A DNA stretch of 25,416 nucleotides from Burkholderiales bacterium (GTDB taxonomy: Bacteria; Pseudomonadota; Gammaproteobacteria; Burkholderiales; SG8-39), in the NCBI GenBank assembly GCA_020846575.1, contig JADLDQ010000102.1, positions 1-25,416 of the forward strand, in the 5' to 3' direction. Shown here in pieces: positions 1 through 7,373 of this stretch; positions within the stretch are counted from its first letter, which is position 1, and each line of letters begins with the position of its first letter. Both the position numbers and the translations under genes were made by a program. The notes beneath the pieces are model-generated. The model saw only the letters and a program-made list of their open reading frames with translations. It ran no database searches and was not told the DNA's origin.

Positions 1-73
1 ACAAGGAAAGCGCAGCTTTCCCAGAAGTCGGGGGAGCGCGAGGGGCGAGCAGCCCCTCGCTTCCCGTGACTCA
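1..73 (-). repeat. Double-hairpin 73-bp repeat, copy A (probable terminator)
   Basis: This element matches 3688-3760 at about 58 of 73 positions with no gaps. It holds two hairpins. Stem GCGAGGGGC at 38-46 pairs with 52-60 around a 5-base loop, and stem GGAAAGC at 5-11 pairs with 15-21 around a 3-base loop. Its last three bases are the TGA stop of the minus-strand gene that begins at 598. Read on the minus strand, the distal hairpin is followed by a short T-rich end (TTGT), which fits a terminator or a 3'-end stabilising structure. The window edge may cut the element. The terminator role is inferred; the repeat and stems are seen directly. Confidence 0.7.
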
Positions 74-598
74 GTTGCGACCCGTTCCCCTTGCCGCACC
101 CCCCGGTGCGGACGGGGCCGCGGCGCCTATGGCCCTGAGCGCCGCGCGCAGCGTCCCGACTTCGGCGACTTCCAGTACCAGCCATTCCTCGTCCCCGGTC
201 CTGTGCCGGTAGCGGATCGAAACACGCCCGGCCCCTGCGTCCCGGATTTCGAGAATGGTCCTCCCCGGGACGCGGTGGTCCCAGCCGAACGCTTCGGGGG
301 CGAACATCAGGTTGAACGGAAACCGGGGACTGACGTGCAGTTCCGCACCGCTCACCGCGACCCAGAGCAAGCCGCGCGCCCCCACGAGGCGCGCGAGCGC
401 GCTGCGATCGGATCTTCCCGAGACGCCGCGCTCGAAGAAGAGCAACCCGTCCCGGGGAGGTTCGAGGAACGGCTTGCCCTGGTGCAGGCGATAGGCGACG
501 GAGCCGGCCGCGACCAGCGCGGCGGCGATCACGCCCGCGGCGGCAAGTGACAGGAGCACTGTGCGAAGTCTCGCGCGCCGGCGAAGGGGCGGTGTCAT
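71..598 (-). CDS. Hypothetical membrane-anchored protein, 175 aa
   Basis: I do not recognise the family. The protein starts with a basic stretch (residues 2-12, RRRARLR) and then one hydrophobic segment at about 13-36, so it is probably held in the inner membrane with the rest outside the cytoplasm. The remainder has an ordered alpha/beta look (for example the YRHRTGDEEWLVLEV stretch), and the last 20 residues are Ala/Gly/Pro-rich and probably disordered. A GAGGG ribosome binding site lies six bases before the ATG at 598. The reading frame stays open and GC-biased throughout. The gene ends inside the 73-bp double-hairpin repeat. No functional neighbour gives a clue to its role. Confidence 0.6.
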   Translation of the reverse strand: MTPPLRRRARLRTVLLSLAAAGVIAAALVAAGSVAYRLHQGKPFLEPPRDGLLFFERGVSGRSDRSALARLVGARGLLWVAVSGAELHVSPRFPFNLMFAPEAFGWDHRVPGRTILEIRDAGAGRVSIRYRHRTGDEEWLVLEVAEVGTLRAALRAIGAAAPSAPGGAARGTGRN

Positions 599-1020
599 GC
601 GGCGCCCTCAGCTGCGTTCGTTGGTTCAACGCTCACGCGGGTGCATGCGCTTGGCTATACTCTCACGCAAGCGCCCTCACCCCGCACCCCATGCAGCAGG
701 CTGCGCGAATCCACTTGCGAACAGCTCCGCCAGTGCGCCCGCGGCTGCATGGTATTCGAGAACCAGATTACCGCGTTGTCAGCGCGAGCCGCGTCGGGGC
801 GGCGCTCGATGCGCCCGGCAGGGCGGCCGCCGCCGTGCTCGTACGCCGCCGGCCGGCCGAGCAACGGCGGCCAGGCGGCGCAACGATGGTGGCGCTACCC
901 GTATGCCTCGACCCGCCGCTGCTTGATCGCCTGAGGAATTCGGGCGATGCTGGACACGGTTGCCGGCGTCGATTTCGTTCATGCCGCGTCCGGACTGCAC
1001 GACACCTCCTCGGGAAACCC
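599..1020. other. Gap of 422 bp without a convincing gene
   Basis: This stretch lies between two divergent hypothetical genes and should hold both promoters. A TATACT hexamer occurs at about 656-661, but I see no well-spaced -35 partner. A frame stays open on the plus strand from 547 into the next gene, but its translation is rich in Arg, Pro and Ala and looks non-coding. One very short ORF (947-1024, 25 codons, ATG) is preceded by GAGGAA and ends in an ATGA overlap with the next gene. It could be a coupling leader or chance. Confidence 0.4.
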
Positions 1021-1515
1021 ATGACCTGGATCGAAAGGGAACTCAAGAAGCGCGCCGCAAGGGCGAAACCGTCAACCGCCGATGAGTCGGCCGTCGCGTC
1101 CGAATCGGCGCGCATGAAGGAACTGTGGGGCAAGATCGAGAGCGCGAACGGCGCTCTGCCGGCCGAACTGCGATTGCAGACGGTGCTGGTCGATCCGGGT
1201 CCGCTGCCCGCGGACGGGCCGAAATTCTTCGTCTGGCTCAGGGCGGCGAACGGCGCTGCGCTGGGGTTTTCGGGCGACGCCATCCGTTACGTATGGCCGC
1301 GCGAGAATCCGCGCAAGAGCAACAACTTCTGGATCCGCTGGGACCTCGCCCGCAAGCGGTACTTCCTGAGGCGCAGAATCAGTTCCACGATGCCCGCGAT
1401 ATTCGTGCAGTACGCATTCGACGAACGCCGCATCCGCTACATGATCAAGCGCCTGGTGCTGGGCAAACTGCTGAGGGCAAGGTCTGCACGCAAGAAGCGC
1501 CTGTGGCTGTTCTAG
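1021..1515 (+). CDS. Hypothetical protein, 164 aa
   Basis: I do not recognise the family. The ATG at 1021 is chosen because the protein-like sequence starts there (MTWIERELKKRAARAKP); the frame upstream has non-coding composition. The first 50 residues are charged and probably helical. The core, about 50-135, mixes aromatic and basic residues (FWIRWDLARKRYFLRRR), and the C-terminus is very basic (RARSARKKRLWLF). There are no membrane segments and no signal peptide, so it is probably cytoplasmic; the positive charge would allow nucleic-acid or membrane-surface contact, which is a guess. The ribosome binding site is weak, but a short ORF ending in an ATGA overlap may feed ribosomes in. Confidence 0.55.
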   Translation: MTWIERELKKRAARAKPSTADESAVASESARMKELWGKIESANGALPAELRLQTVLVDPGPLPADGPKFFVWLRAANGAALGFSGDAIRYVWPRENPRKSNNFWIRWDLARKRYFLRRRISSTMPAIFVQYAFDERRIRYMIKRLVLGKLLRARSARKKRLWLF

Positions 1516-1544
1516 TGGGACCGAGCGCCGTCTCCCGGCGGCAG

Positions 1545-1576
1545 CCCGAGGGGGTTGCCCGAGGGGGTTGCCCGAG
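1545..1576. repeat. 13-bp tandem repeat, about 2.5 copies
   Basis: The unit CCCGAGGGGGTTG starts at 1545 and 1558 with a partial third copy at 1571. It sits 30 bases after the stop of the 164-aa gene and about 65 bases before the next start. The copies are identical, which fits recent slippage. Confidence 0.75.
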
Positions 1577-1641
1577 CGCGCCCCCTGCCGGCGGGCTTGA
1601 CTTCATCCTCGCACCGATGAGTCCTCACAGGAGGCGCCGGC

Positions 1642-2046
1642 ATGCGCGAACCGCGCTTGGCATTCATCCACGCTGCCGCGGCCTGGTTCATCATACTCGG
1701 CCTGGCATTCGTCAACGGCGCGCTCAGGCAGATATGGCTGGTTCCTTCCCTCGGCCCGGCTTGCGGGACGGCCCTGAGCGGCCTGCTGCTGATCGTGGCC
1801 GTCGCATGCGTGTCGTGGGTGCTGGTCCGATGGCGCAGGCCGAACGGCCCCGCATGCGCGTGGCGCGTCGGCGCAGGCTGGCTGGCCGCGACGCTGGCCT
1901 TCGAGTCCGGGTTCGGCCGCCTCGTTCAGGGCAGGCCCTGGCCGGAGATCCTTTCCTCATACGCGTTCAAAGACGGCAATCTCTGGCCGCTGGTGCTTCT
2001 GGCGGTGCTGGTCTCCCCCTATGTCCTCAGCCAACGCAAGACCTGA
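1642..2046 (+). CDS. Small integral membrane protein, 134 aa
   Basis: The protein is strongly hydrophobic, with about four membrane segments at roughly 8-26, 36-62, 76-90 and 113-129, and has no enzymatic motif. The pattern FESGFG, then W, then a lone Tyr, then GNLWPLVLL resembles a family of uncharacterised bacterial membrane proteins; I recall the pattern but cannot name a function. A strong AGGAGG ribosome binding site lies eight bases before the ATG at 1642, which fixes the start. It follows the 164-aa gene on the same strand with a 126-bp gap holding a 13-bp tandem repeat, so cotranscription is possible but not certain. A 277-bp gap follows before the dehydrogenase gene, in which I saw no further gene. 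Confidence 0.65.
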   Translation: MREPRLAFIHAAAAWFIILGLAFVNGALRQIWLVPSLGPACGTALSGLLLIVAVACVSWVLVRWRRPNGPACAWRVGAGWLAATLAFESGFGRLVQGRPWPEILSSYAFKDGNLWPLVLLAVLVSPYVLSQRKT

Positions 2047-2323
2047 TCGATCCGCGGAAATCGGGCGCAGGCGCGACCCCTTGCGTGGTCTGCCCCCGCG
2101 GCACACGCCGCGACACGCCGCTTCGCGCCTGCGCGCCGAACCGGCGCGGTCTATCGTGTCGCACGGCGCCGCAGACCGGATGCGCGCGGCCCCGCCGCTG
2201 CGACCGGCCGGCAGGCGTCTCGAAGAGCGCAATGCAGAACTTTCCCCGAACCGGTGCGCCCGCCGTGAAGCCGCCTTCGATCCGGCGCTCGCCCCGCTCA
2301 TCCGCTGAAGACCGGTTGCGGGC

Positions 2324-3469
2324 ATGCGCCTGAGCGACTGCCATAACTTCCACGACTTCCGCGAGCTCGCGCGCCGGCGCCTGCCGGGTCCGATCTTCGA
2401 TTACATCGACGGGGCGGCGGACGACGAGATCACCCACCGCCGGAACGCGGAGAGCTTCGAGCGCTGCGACCTCGTCCCGAGCGTGCTGCGCGGAGTCGAG
2501 AACGTCGACATCTCCGTGACGGTGATGGGCCAGAAGCTCGCGCTGCCCGTCTACTGCTCTCCGACCGCGCTGCAGCGCCTGTTCCACCACCGCGGCGAGC
2601 GGGCGGTCGCCGCGGCGGCGGCGAAGTTCGGGACGATGTTCGGCGTGTCCTCGCTCGGCACGGTGAGCCTGGAGGAAGTGCGCAGAGCCCACGCCAATCC
2701 GCAGGCCTACCAGTTCTACTTTCACAGGGACCGCGGCCTCAATCGCGCCATGCTCGAGCGCGCCCGGGAGGTCGGCGTCGAGGTGATGATGCTGACGGTG
2801 GACAGCATCACGGGCGGAAACCGCGAGCGCGACCTGCGCACCGGATTCACCATCCCGTTCCGGCTCACGCCCGGGGGCATGTTCCAGTTCGCGATCAAGC
2901 CGATGTGGGCCCTGAATCACTTCACCCACGAACGCTTCCGGCTGCCGCAGCTCGAGGAGCACGTCGACATGCGCGCGGGATCGATGTCGATCGGCCGCTA
3001 CTTCACCGAGATGCTGGACCAGTCACTCGGCTGGAAGGACGTGGAGGAGATGGTGCGGCTCTGGAACGGGCCGTTCTGCCTGAAGGGCGTCATGTCCGCC
3101 GCGGACGCGACGCGCGCGGCCGGCATCGGCTGCACCGGCATCATCCTGTCCAATCACGGCGGCCGGCAGCTCGACGGCTCCCGGACCGCATTCGACCAGC
3201 TGGCCGAGGTGGTCGACGCGGTGGGTGAACGGATCGACGTGATGATGGACGGCGGCGTCCGGCGCGGAACCCACGTGCTGAAGGCGCTATCGCTCGGCGC
3301 CAGGGCGGTGGGCGTCGGGCGCTACTATCTCTTCCCCCTGGCCGCCGCCGGGCAGGCCGGCGTCGAGCGCGCGCTCGGCCTGATGCGCTCGGAGATCGAG
3401 CGCGGGATGAAGCTCATGGGCTGCACCTCGGTCGGTCAGTTGACGCGCGCGAACCTGCGGTTCCGTTGA
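2324..3469 (+). CDS. lldD: FMN-dependent alpha-hydroxy-acid dehydrogenase (L-lactate type)
   Basis: The enzyme oxidises an alpha-hydroxy acid, typically L-lactate, to the 2-oxo acid with FMN, passing electrons to quinone or oxygen. At 381 aa it has the normal length for the family. The N-terminus carries the typical FDYIDGAADDE stretch (residues 25-35). The FMN/substrate signature SNHGGRQLD places the catalytic His at 278 and the substrate Arg at 281. The phosphate-binding part reads DGGVRRG (309-315), and a conserved Lys lies near 254. The first ATG of the aligned region is at 2324; its ribosome binding site is weak. No lactate permease or regulator is adjacent, so the substrate could be lactate, glycolate, mandelate or another hydroxy acid. 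The family is secure; the lldD symbol is tentative. Confidence 0.88.
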   Translation: MRLSDCHNFHDFRELARRRLPGPIFDYIDGAADDEITHRRNAESFERCDLVPSVLRGVENVDISVTVMGQKLALPVYCSPTALQRLFHHRGERAVAAAAAKFGTMFGVSSLGTVSLEEVRRAHANPQAYQFYFHRDRGLNRAMLERAREVGVEVMMLTVDSITGGNRERDLRTGFTIPFRLTPGGMFQFAIKPMWALNHFTHERFRLPQLEEHVDMRAGSMSIGRYFTEMLDQSLGWKDVEEMVRLWNGPFCLKGVMSAADATRAAGIGCTGIILSNHGGRQLDGSRTAFDQLAEVVDAVGERIDVMMDGGVRRGTHVLKALSLGARAVGVGRYYLFPLAAAGQAGVERALGLMRSEIERGMKLMGCTSVGQLTRANLRFR

Positions 3470-3577
3470 AACCGCTTCCAACCGATCCCCGGGAAGGTGC
3501 TCGAGCGGGTGCAGCCTCGCGAGCGGGACGCGGGGCCTGTTCCGTTCCCTGCCATCGGTTCGAACCTCGCGATGAGG

Positions 3578-3628
3578 CGCTCGCCCGCCGGGGCGAGCGG
3601 CGGCGAGGGCCATCAAACACGGTGTTTG
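3578..3628. promoter_or_regulatory. Hairpin plus 15-bp palindrome between convergent genes
   Basis: A perfect 9-bp stem (CGCTCGCCC at 3578-3586, GGGCGAGCG at 3591-3599) has a four-base loop and could terminate the hydroxy-acid dehydrogenase transcript, although no T-run follows. Fifteen bases on is CAAACACGGTGTTTG (3614-3628), a 7-bp dyad with a single central base. It is AT-richer than its surroundings and shaped like a repressor operator, but it lies between two gene 3' ends rather than at a promoter. Function is unknown. Confidence 0.45.
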
Positions 3629-3687
3629 CGCAGCACTATGTCGGGCCGCCCGATCAGGGGCGCGGCGGCGCCCCGCACGGCAACGTT

Positions 3688-3760
3688 GAAGGGAAAGCGC
3701 GGCCTTCCCTGAAGCCGAGGCAGCGCGAGGGGCGGGTAGCCCCTCGCTGCGTGTGGCTCA
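3688..3760 (-). repeat. Double-hairpin 73-bp repeat, copy B (probable terminator)
   Basis: This is the second copy of the element at 1-73. The larger stem GCGAGGGGC (3725-3733 with 3739-3747) is identical to copy A, and only the loop differs. The smaller stem (3692-3698 with 3702-3708) carries one change that would be an A-C mismatch in plus-strand RNA but a G-U pair in minus-strand RNA, so the minus strand is probably the functional one. The last three bases are the stop of the acyl-CoA synthetase gene. It probably ends the minus-strand catabolic operon. Confidence 0.7.
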
Positions 3761-5887
3761 GCCGGTCACCACCAGCGCGTCCAGCGCCGTCGCCCCCTGC
3801 CCCTTCGCGTAGGCCATCAGCGGGTTCACGTCGATCTCGGCGATCGCGGGCACGGTGAGCATGAGGCGCCCGATGAGCGCGGCAGCGCGCGCCACCGCCT
3901 CCACGTCCACCGGCGGGGCGCCGCGAAAACTCGTCAGGAGCCTGGCCGAGCGCAGTTTCAGCAGCTCCTCGACGATCAGCGCTTGCGGCAGACCGGGCGA
4001 GAGCAGGCGCACGTCCCCGAGCGCCTCGACCCAGATGCCGCCCAGGCCCAGCAGCAGCACCGGACCCCAGCCCGGGTCGCGCTTGGCGCCCACCATCAAC
4101 TCCAGGCCCCGCGGCGACATCGATTCGACCAGCGCCCCGTCGAGGACCAGACCCGGCTGCGCGCGCGCCACGTTGTTCTGCAGCGTCAGCCAAGCCTCGC
4201 GCAGCGCCGGCTCGTTCGCCACGCCCAGGATCACGCCGCCCGCCTCGGTCTTGTGCGAGAGCGCCGCCGCCTGCGCCTTCACCGCCACCGGAAAGCCGAT
4301 GCGCGCGGCGATCACGCAGGCCTCCTCCTCGGTGCGCGCGAGCGCCCCCTCGGGCACGCGGATGCCGGCCGCCGCCAGCAGCTTCTTGCCCACCCACTCG
4401 GGCTGCGTACCCTGTCCCAGCGGCGGCAGGGCGGGAAACGGCTGCGGCGGCGCGTCGTTCCTCGGCCGCGCGAGCAGCTTGCCGTAGCCGGTGTAGCGCG
4501 CGATCGCGCGCAGCGCCCGGTCCGAGGAGCGTCCGAACACGAACGGACCCGAGTTCGCCACGTCCATCAAGTCGGCCGGCAGCGTTGAACTGTCGCCCAG
4601 CGCGACCACCGACACCGGCTTGGCGTTCCCCTCCAGACCCTGGATGATCTCCTCGACCTGTTTCGTCTGGCTGATCGGGTAGGAGACGAAGAGACTCCCG
4701 ACGTTGGGGTCGGCCACGAGCGCCCGGATCAGGATCGGATTCGCGCCCGGCGCGGCACCGGCGGTGCTGTCCAGGGGATTGCCTGCCGTGCCGAAGTGGG
4801 GCAGCGTCGCCTTCAGCGTTTCCATGGTCGCATCGGTGAGCGCCGGAAACTCCAGGTCGAGCTGTTCGGAGAAGTCGTTGATGAGAGCCACGTACGCACC
4901 GGAGGCGGTGAAGACTGCCGGACCCTTCGCTGGCGGCTCCGGGTAGCGCGTCAGGAGCTCCGCGACGTCGGTGAGTTCGTCCATGGTCTCGACCGCGAGC
5001 ACGCCCGCGTCGGCGACGCTCACCAGCATCGCCCCGTGGTTGCCCACCATGGCGCCGGTGTGTGACTGGGCAGCGGCGCGCGCCCGGGCGCTGCGGCCGG
5101 GATGCAGCAGCAGCACCGGCTTGCCTGCCGCGCGCGCCCGCCGGGCCGCGGCAAGGAACGCCGCGGGCCTGCGGATCTGCTCGCCGTAGAGCAGGATCAC
5201 CCGCGTGGCCGCGTCCTCGACCAGGACGTCGGTGTAGTCGGCAAGGTCCAGCCCCGCCTCGTTGCCGGTGGAGATGACGTAGGAGAGCGGCAGCTCGCGC
5301 GCCTCCACCGCGCGCTGCAGGTGGCCGAGCAAGCCGCCGCTCTGGCCGACGAGCGCAAGCCCCGGCTTGTCGCCCGGCTGGGAGCGCCTCGCTTCCCGCG
5401 AGAACAGCATGTGCAGCGTCAGCCCGTCGACGTTGTTGGTGAAGCCGATACAGTTGGGCCCGCAGATGGCGAGATCGCCCTCGCGCGCGATGCGGGTCAC
5501 CTCCTCCTGCACGTCGCGCGCGCCGGCCTCGGCGAATCCGGCCGCGAACACCAGCGCCGCCCCCACCTTGCGCTTCACGCAGGCGGCGATCGCATCGCGC
5601 ACCCCCGCCGCAGGCAGGGTGAGCACCGCCAGCTCCACGCCCTCGGGCAGGTCCTCGGGGCTCGGGAGCACCGGCAGGCCGTCGATCGGCTGGGCGCTGC
5701 GCCCCACGAGGTAGATCGGACCCTGGAAGCGGTTGAGCTTCAGCCCCTGCAGGATGTTCTGCCCGCTGGAGCCCGGGCGCGCGCTCGCGCCGATGATCGC
5801 GACCGAGCGCGGGCGCATGACCCGTGCCACCGCCTGCGCCCCGCGCGCCGTCTGCGACGCGACGGCGCCCTTCATGGCCGCGCTCAC
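3758..5887 (-). CDS. ADP-forming acyl-CoA synthetase, single-chain
   Basis: This is an NDP-forming acyl-CoA synthetase (acetate-CoA ligase, ADP-forming, family) with alpha and beta parts fused in 709 aa. It interconverts a carboxylate, CoA and ATP with acyl-CoA, ADP and phosphate. Residues 20-150 form the CoA-binding Rossmann domain (SVAIIGAS at 28-35). The succinyl-CoA-synthetase-like ligase domains follow, with the phosphorylated His at 276 in SHTGAMVG. The C-terminal third is an ATP-grasp domain, with ALSHKTEAGGV and EIDVNPLM. The start is GTG at 5887, overlapping the stop of the 65-aa gene by four bases (GTGA), with GGGTGG upstream; an in-frame ATG follows at 5875. There is no C-terminal acetyltransferase domain. 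Two acyl-CoA dehydrogenase genes upstream suggest it activates the substrate of that pathway or conserves energy from its product. Confidence 0.9.
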   Translation of the reverse strand: MSAAMKGAVASQTARGAQAVARVMRPRSVAIIGASARPGSSGQNILQGLKLNRFQGPIYLVGRSAQPIDGLPVLPSPEDLPEGVELAVLTLPAAGVRDAIAACVKRKVGAALVFAAGFAEAGARDVQEEVTRIAREGDLAICGPNCIGFTNNVDGLTLHMLFSREARRSQPGDKPGLALVGQSGGLLGHLQRAVEARELPLSYVISTGNEAGLDLADYTDVLVEDAATRVILLYGEQIRRPAAFLAAARRARAAGKPVLLLHPGRSARARAAAQSHTGAMVGNHGAMLVSVADAGVLAVETMDELTDVAELLTRYPEPPAKGPAVFTASGAYVALINDFSEQLDLEFPALTDATMETLKATLPHFGTAGNPLDSTAGAAPGANPILIRALVADPNVGSLFVSYPISQTKQVEEIIQGLEGNAKPVSVVALGDSSTLPADLMDVANSGPFVFGRSSDRALRAIARYTGYGKLLARPRNDAPPQPFPALPPLGQGTQPEWVGKKLLAAAGIRVPEGALARTEEEACVIAARIGFPVAVKAQAAALSHKTEAGGVILGVANEPALREAWLTLQNNVARAQPGLVLDGALVESMSPRGLELMVGAKRDPGWGPVLLLGLGGIWVEALGDVRLLSPGLPQALIVEELLKLRSARLLTSFRGAPPVDVEAVARAAALIGRLMLTVPAIAEIDVNPLMAYAKGQGATALDALVVTG

Positions 5888-6081
5888 GATGCCACCCGGT
5901 CCGGCTGGAACATCTGCAGGTGCATGCCCTTAGCGAGCGGCATCCGGCAGGGCGCCACCGCCGGCACCACGCGCAGTTCATCCCCGGTGCAGCGGATCAT
6001 TTCGGCGATCACGTGCACGCCCTCGTCCGGCGTCACCTTGGTCTCGGCGCAGGCGACGCCGGCGCTGTCGCGCAGACTCAT
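5884..6081 (-). CDS. Small hypothetical protein, 65 aa
   Basis: I do not recognise this protein. The start at 6081 (MSLRDSAGVA) is preceded by a GGGGGA ribosome binding site; an upstream in-frame start at 6129 would add 16 Arg/Gly-rich residues and has no such site. The sequence is compact and soluble, with three Cys (11, 31, 45) and two His (23, 54). Its stop overlaps the GTG start of the acyl-CoA synthetase by four bases, so the two are probably translationally coupled. An 87-bp gap separates it from the acyl-CoA dehydrogenase upstream. It could be an accessory subunit or a small fold that stabilises the synthetase; that is inference from position only. Confidence 0.6.
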   Translation of the reverse strand: MSLRDSAGVACAETKVTPDEGVHVIAEMIRCTGDELRVVPAVAPCRMPLAKGMHLQMFQPDRVAS

Positions 6082-6168
6082 GCTTCCCCCTTTTCTGTGC
6101 CCCCGGCGCGGTTCGCCCTGCGGCGGCATCCGATGTTACCCCGAGCGAAGAGCGCGAACCGGCAGCCG

Positions 6169-7356
6169 CTACCGCGGCAGCCCCAGCCCGCGGATCGCGA
6201 TCAGGTTGCGCTGTATCTCGCTGGTGCCCCCGCCGATCATCCCCATGATCGCGTGGCGCAGCACCTGCTCCATCTCGCCCGCCGGCGCGGCGCTCGCATC
6301 CTCGCCCAGCAGGCCGCCGCTGCCCAGGATGTCCAGCGCCGCCTGGCCCAGGCGCTCCTGCAACTCGGCCGTGTATACCTTGCTCACCGCCGCCTCGTGC
6401 AGGGGCACGCGTCCCTGCTCCACCAGGGCGGTGTTTCTCATCTGGAATAGCCGCGCCACCTCGATCTGCGCCGCAAGCATGCCGATGCGCTCGCGCACCA
6501 CCGGGTCGTCCTTCAGCGCGCGAGCGCCCGCCTTCGCGGTCTTCAGGCACTCGGTGAGGCGATCGAAGGCGCGCTCGATGATCGCCATGCGCGCCCCGCC
6601 GATCATCACCCGCTCGGCGGCGAGCGCGTCGGTGATCACCTTCCAGCCCTGGTTCACCCCGCCGACCATGTTCCTGGCGGGCACCCGCACGCCGTCGTAG
6701 AACACCGCGCTGAAGGTCTTGCCGTAGAGCGTCATGCTCGGGCGGATGACGACTCCCGGCGAGCGCAGGTCCGCCATCAGCACGCTGATGCCGGCGTGCT
6801 TCTTCGCCTCGCTGTCGGTGCGCACCGCCAGCCAGACATACTGCGCCTTGTCGCCGCCGGTGGACCAGAGCTTCTGGCCGTCGACGACCCAGTGCTCACC
6901 TTCCCGCACCGCGCGGGTGCGAAGCGACGCGAGGTCCGAACCCGCCTCGGGTTCGCTGTAGCCCAGGGCGAAGGAGCGCTCCCCGCGCCGGATGGCCGGC
7001 AGCCACTCCGCCTTCTGCTCGGACGAACCGTGCAGCATCAGCGCCTGCGCCACGATGGATTCGCCGCAACTGTGCATGAGAGTGGGGGCACCCGAGCGCG
7101 AAATCTCCTCGATGAAGGCGATCTGCTCCGAGGGGCTGCGCCCCTGCCCGCCGTATTCCTTCGGCCAGCCCACGCCGATCCAGCCGTCGCGGCCCATCAG
7201 CCGCGAGAACTCCGGATCGTGCCCGCGCTCCTTGAACGGTTTCGCCGCGTGCGCCGCGCGCTTGTCGGGCGTCCAGTTCTCGGCCAGCCACGCGCGCAGC
7301 GCCTGCCGGAAGGCGGCGACCGCAGAGCCCGTATCGTGCGCCGGAAGTGCCGCCAT
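6169..7356 (-). CDS. Acyl-CoA dehydrogenase, large-type subunit (395 aa)
   Basis: This FAD flavoenzyme introduces an alpha,beta double bond into an acyl-CoA and passes electrons to electron-transfer flavoprotein. The three parts of the family are visible: an N-terminal helical domain; a middle beta domain with the FAD-binding stretch FALGYSEPEAGSDLASLRT and the KLWSTGG strand; and a C-terminal helical domain ending in the typical GGGTSEIQRNLIAIRGLG. The ATG at 7356 fits the family N-terminus and lies 17 bases after the stop of the second dehydrogenase gene, with GGACAAG as ribosome binding site. The tight spacing suggests a heteromeric enzyme, as known for steroid and bile-acid side-chain acyl-CoA dehydrogenases. 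The acyl substrate cannot be read from the sequence. Confidence 0.92.
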   Translation of the reverse strand: MAALPAHDTGSAVAAFRQALRAWLAENWTPDKRAAHAAKPFKERGHDPEFSRLMGRDGWIGVGWPKEYGGQGRSPSEQIAFIEEISRSGAPTLMHSCGESIVAQALMLHGSSEQKAEWLPAIRRGERSFALGYSEPEAGSDLASLRTRAVREGEHWVVDGQKLWSTGGDKAQYVWLAVRTDSEAKKHAGISVLMADLRSPGVVIRPSMTLYGKTFSAVFYDGVRVPARNMVGGVNQGWKVITDALAAERVMIGGARMAIIERAFDRLTECLKTAKAGARALKDDPVVRERIGMLAAQIEVARLFQMRNTALVEQGRVPLHEAAVSKVYTAELQERLGQAALDILGSGGLLGEDASAAPAGEMEQVLRHAIMGMIGGGTSEIQRNLIAIRGLGLPR

Positions 7357-7373
7357 GGCGTGCTTGTCCGCGC

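Noticed and set aside
547..1020. N-terminal extension of the 164-aa gene back to 547
   Set aside because: The extra 158 residues are Arg/Pro/Ala-rich with many Cys, overlap the divergent gene's start and look non-coding.
2027..2962. Minus-strand frame of 311 codons opposite the hydroxy-acid dehydrogenase
   Set aside because: It is an antisense shadow of a clear enzyme gene, rich in His, Arg and Val without motifs.
3654..5981. Minus-strand frame of 775 codons overlapping the acyl-CoA synthetase
   Set aside because: It is the alternative frame of the same strand; composition is Arg/Gly/Ala-rich, while the other frame shows the full synthetase with all motifs.
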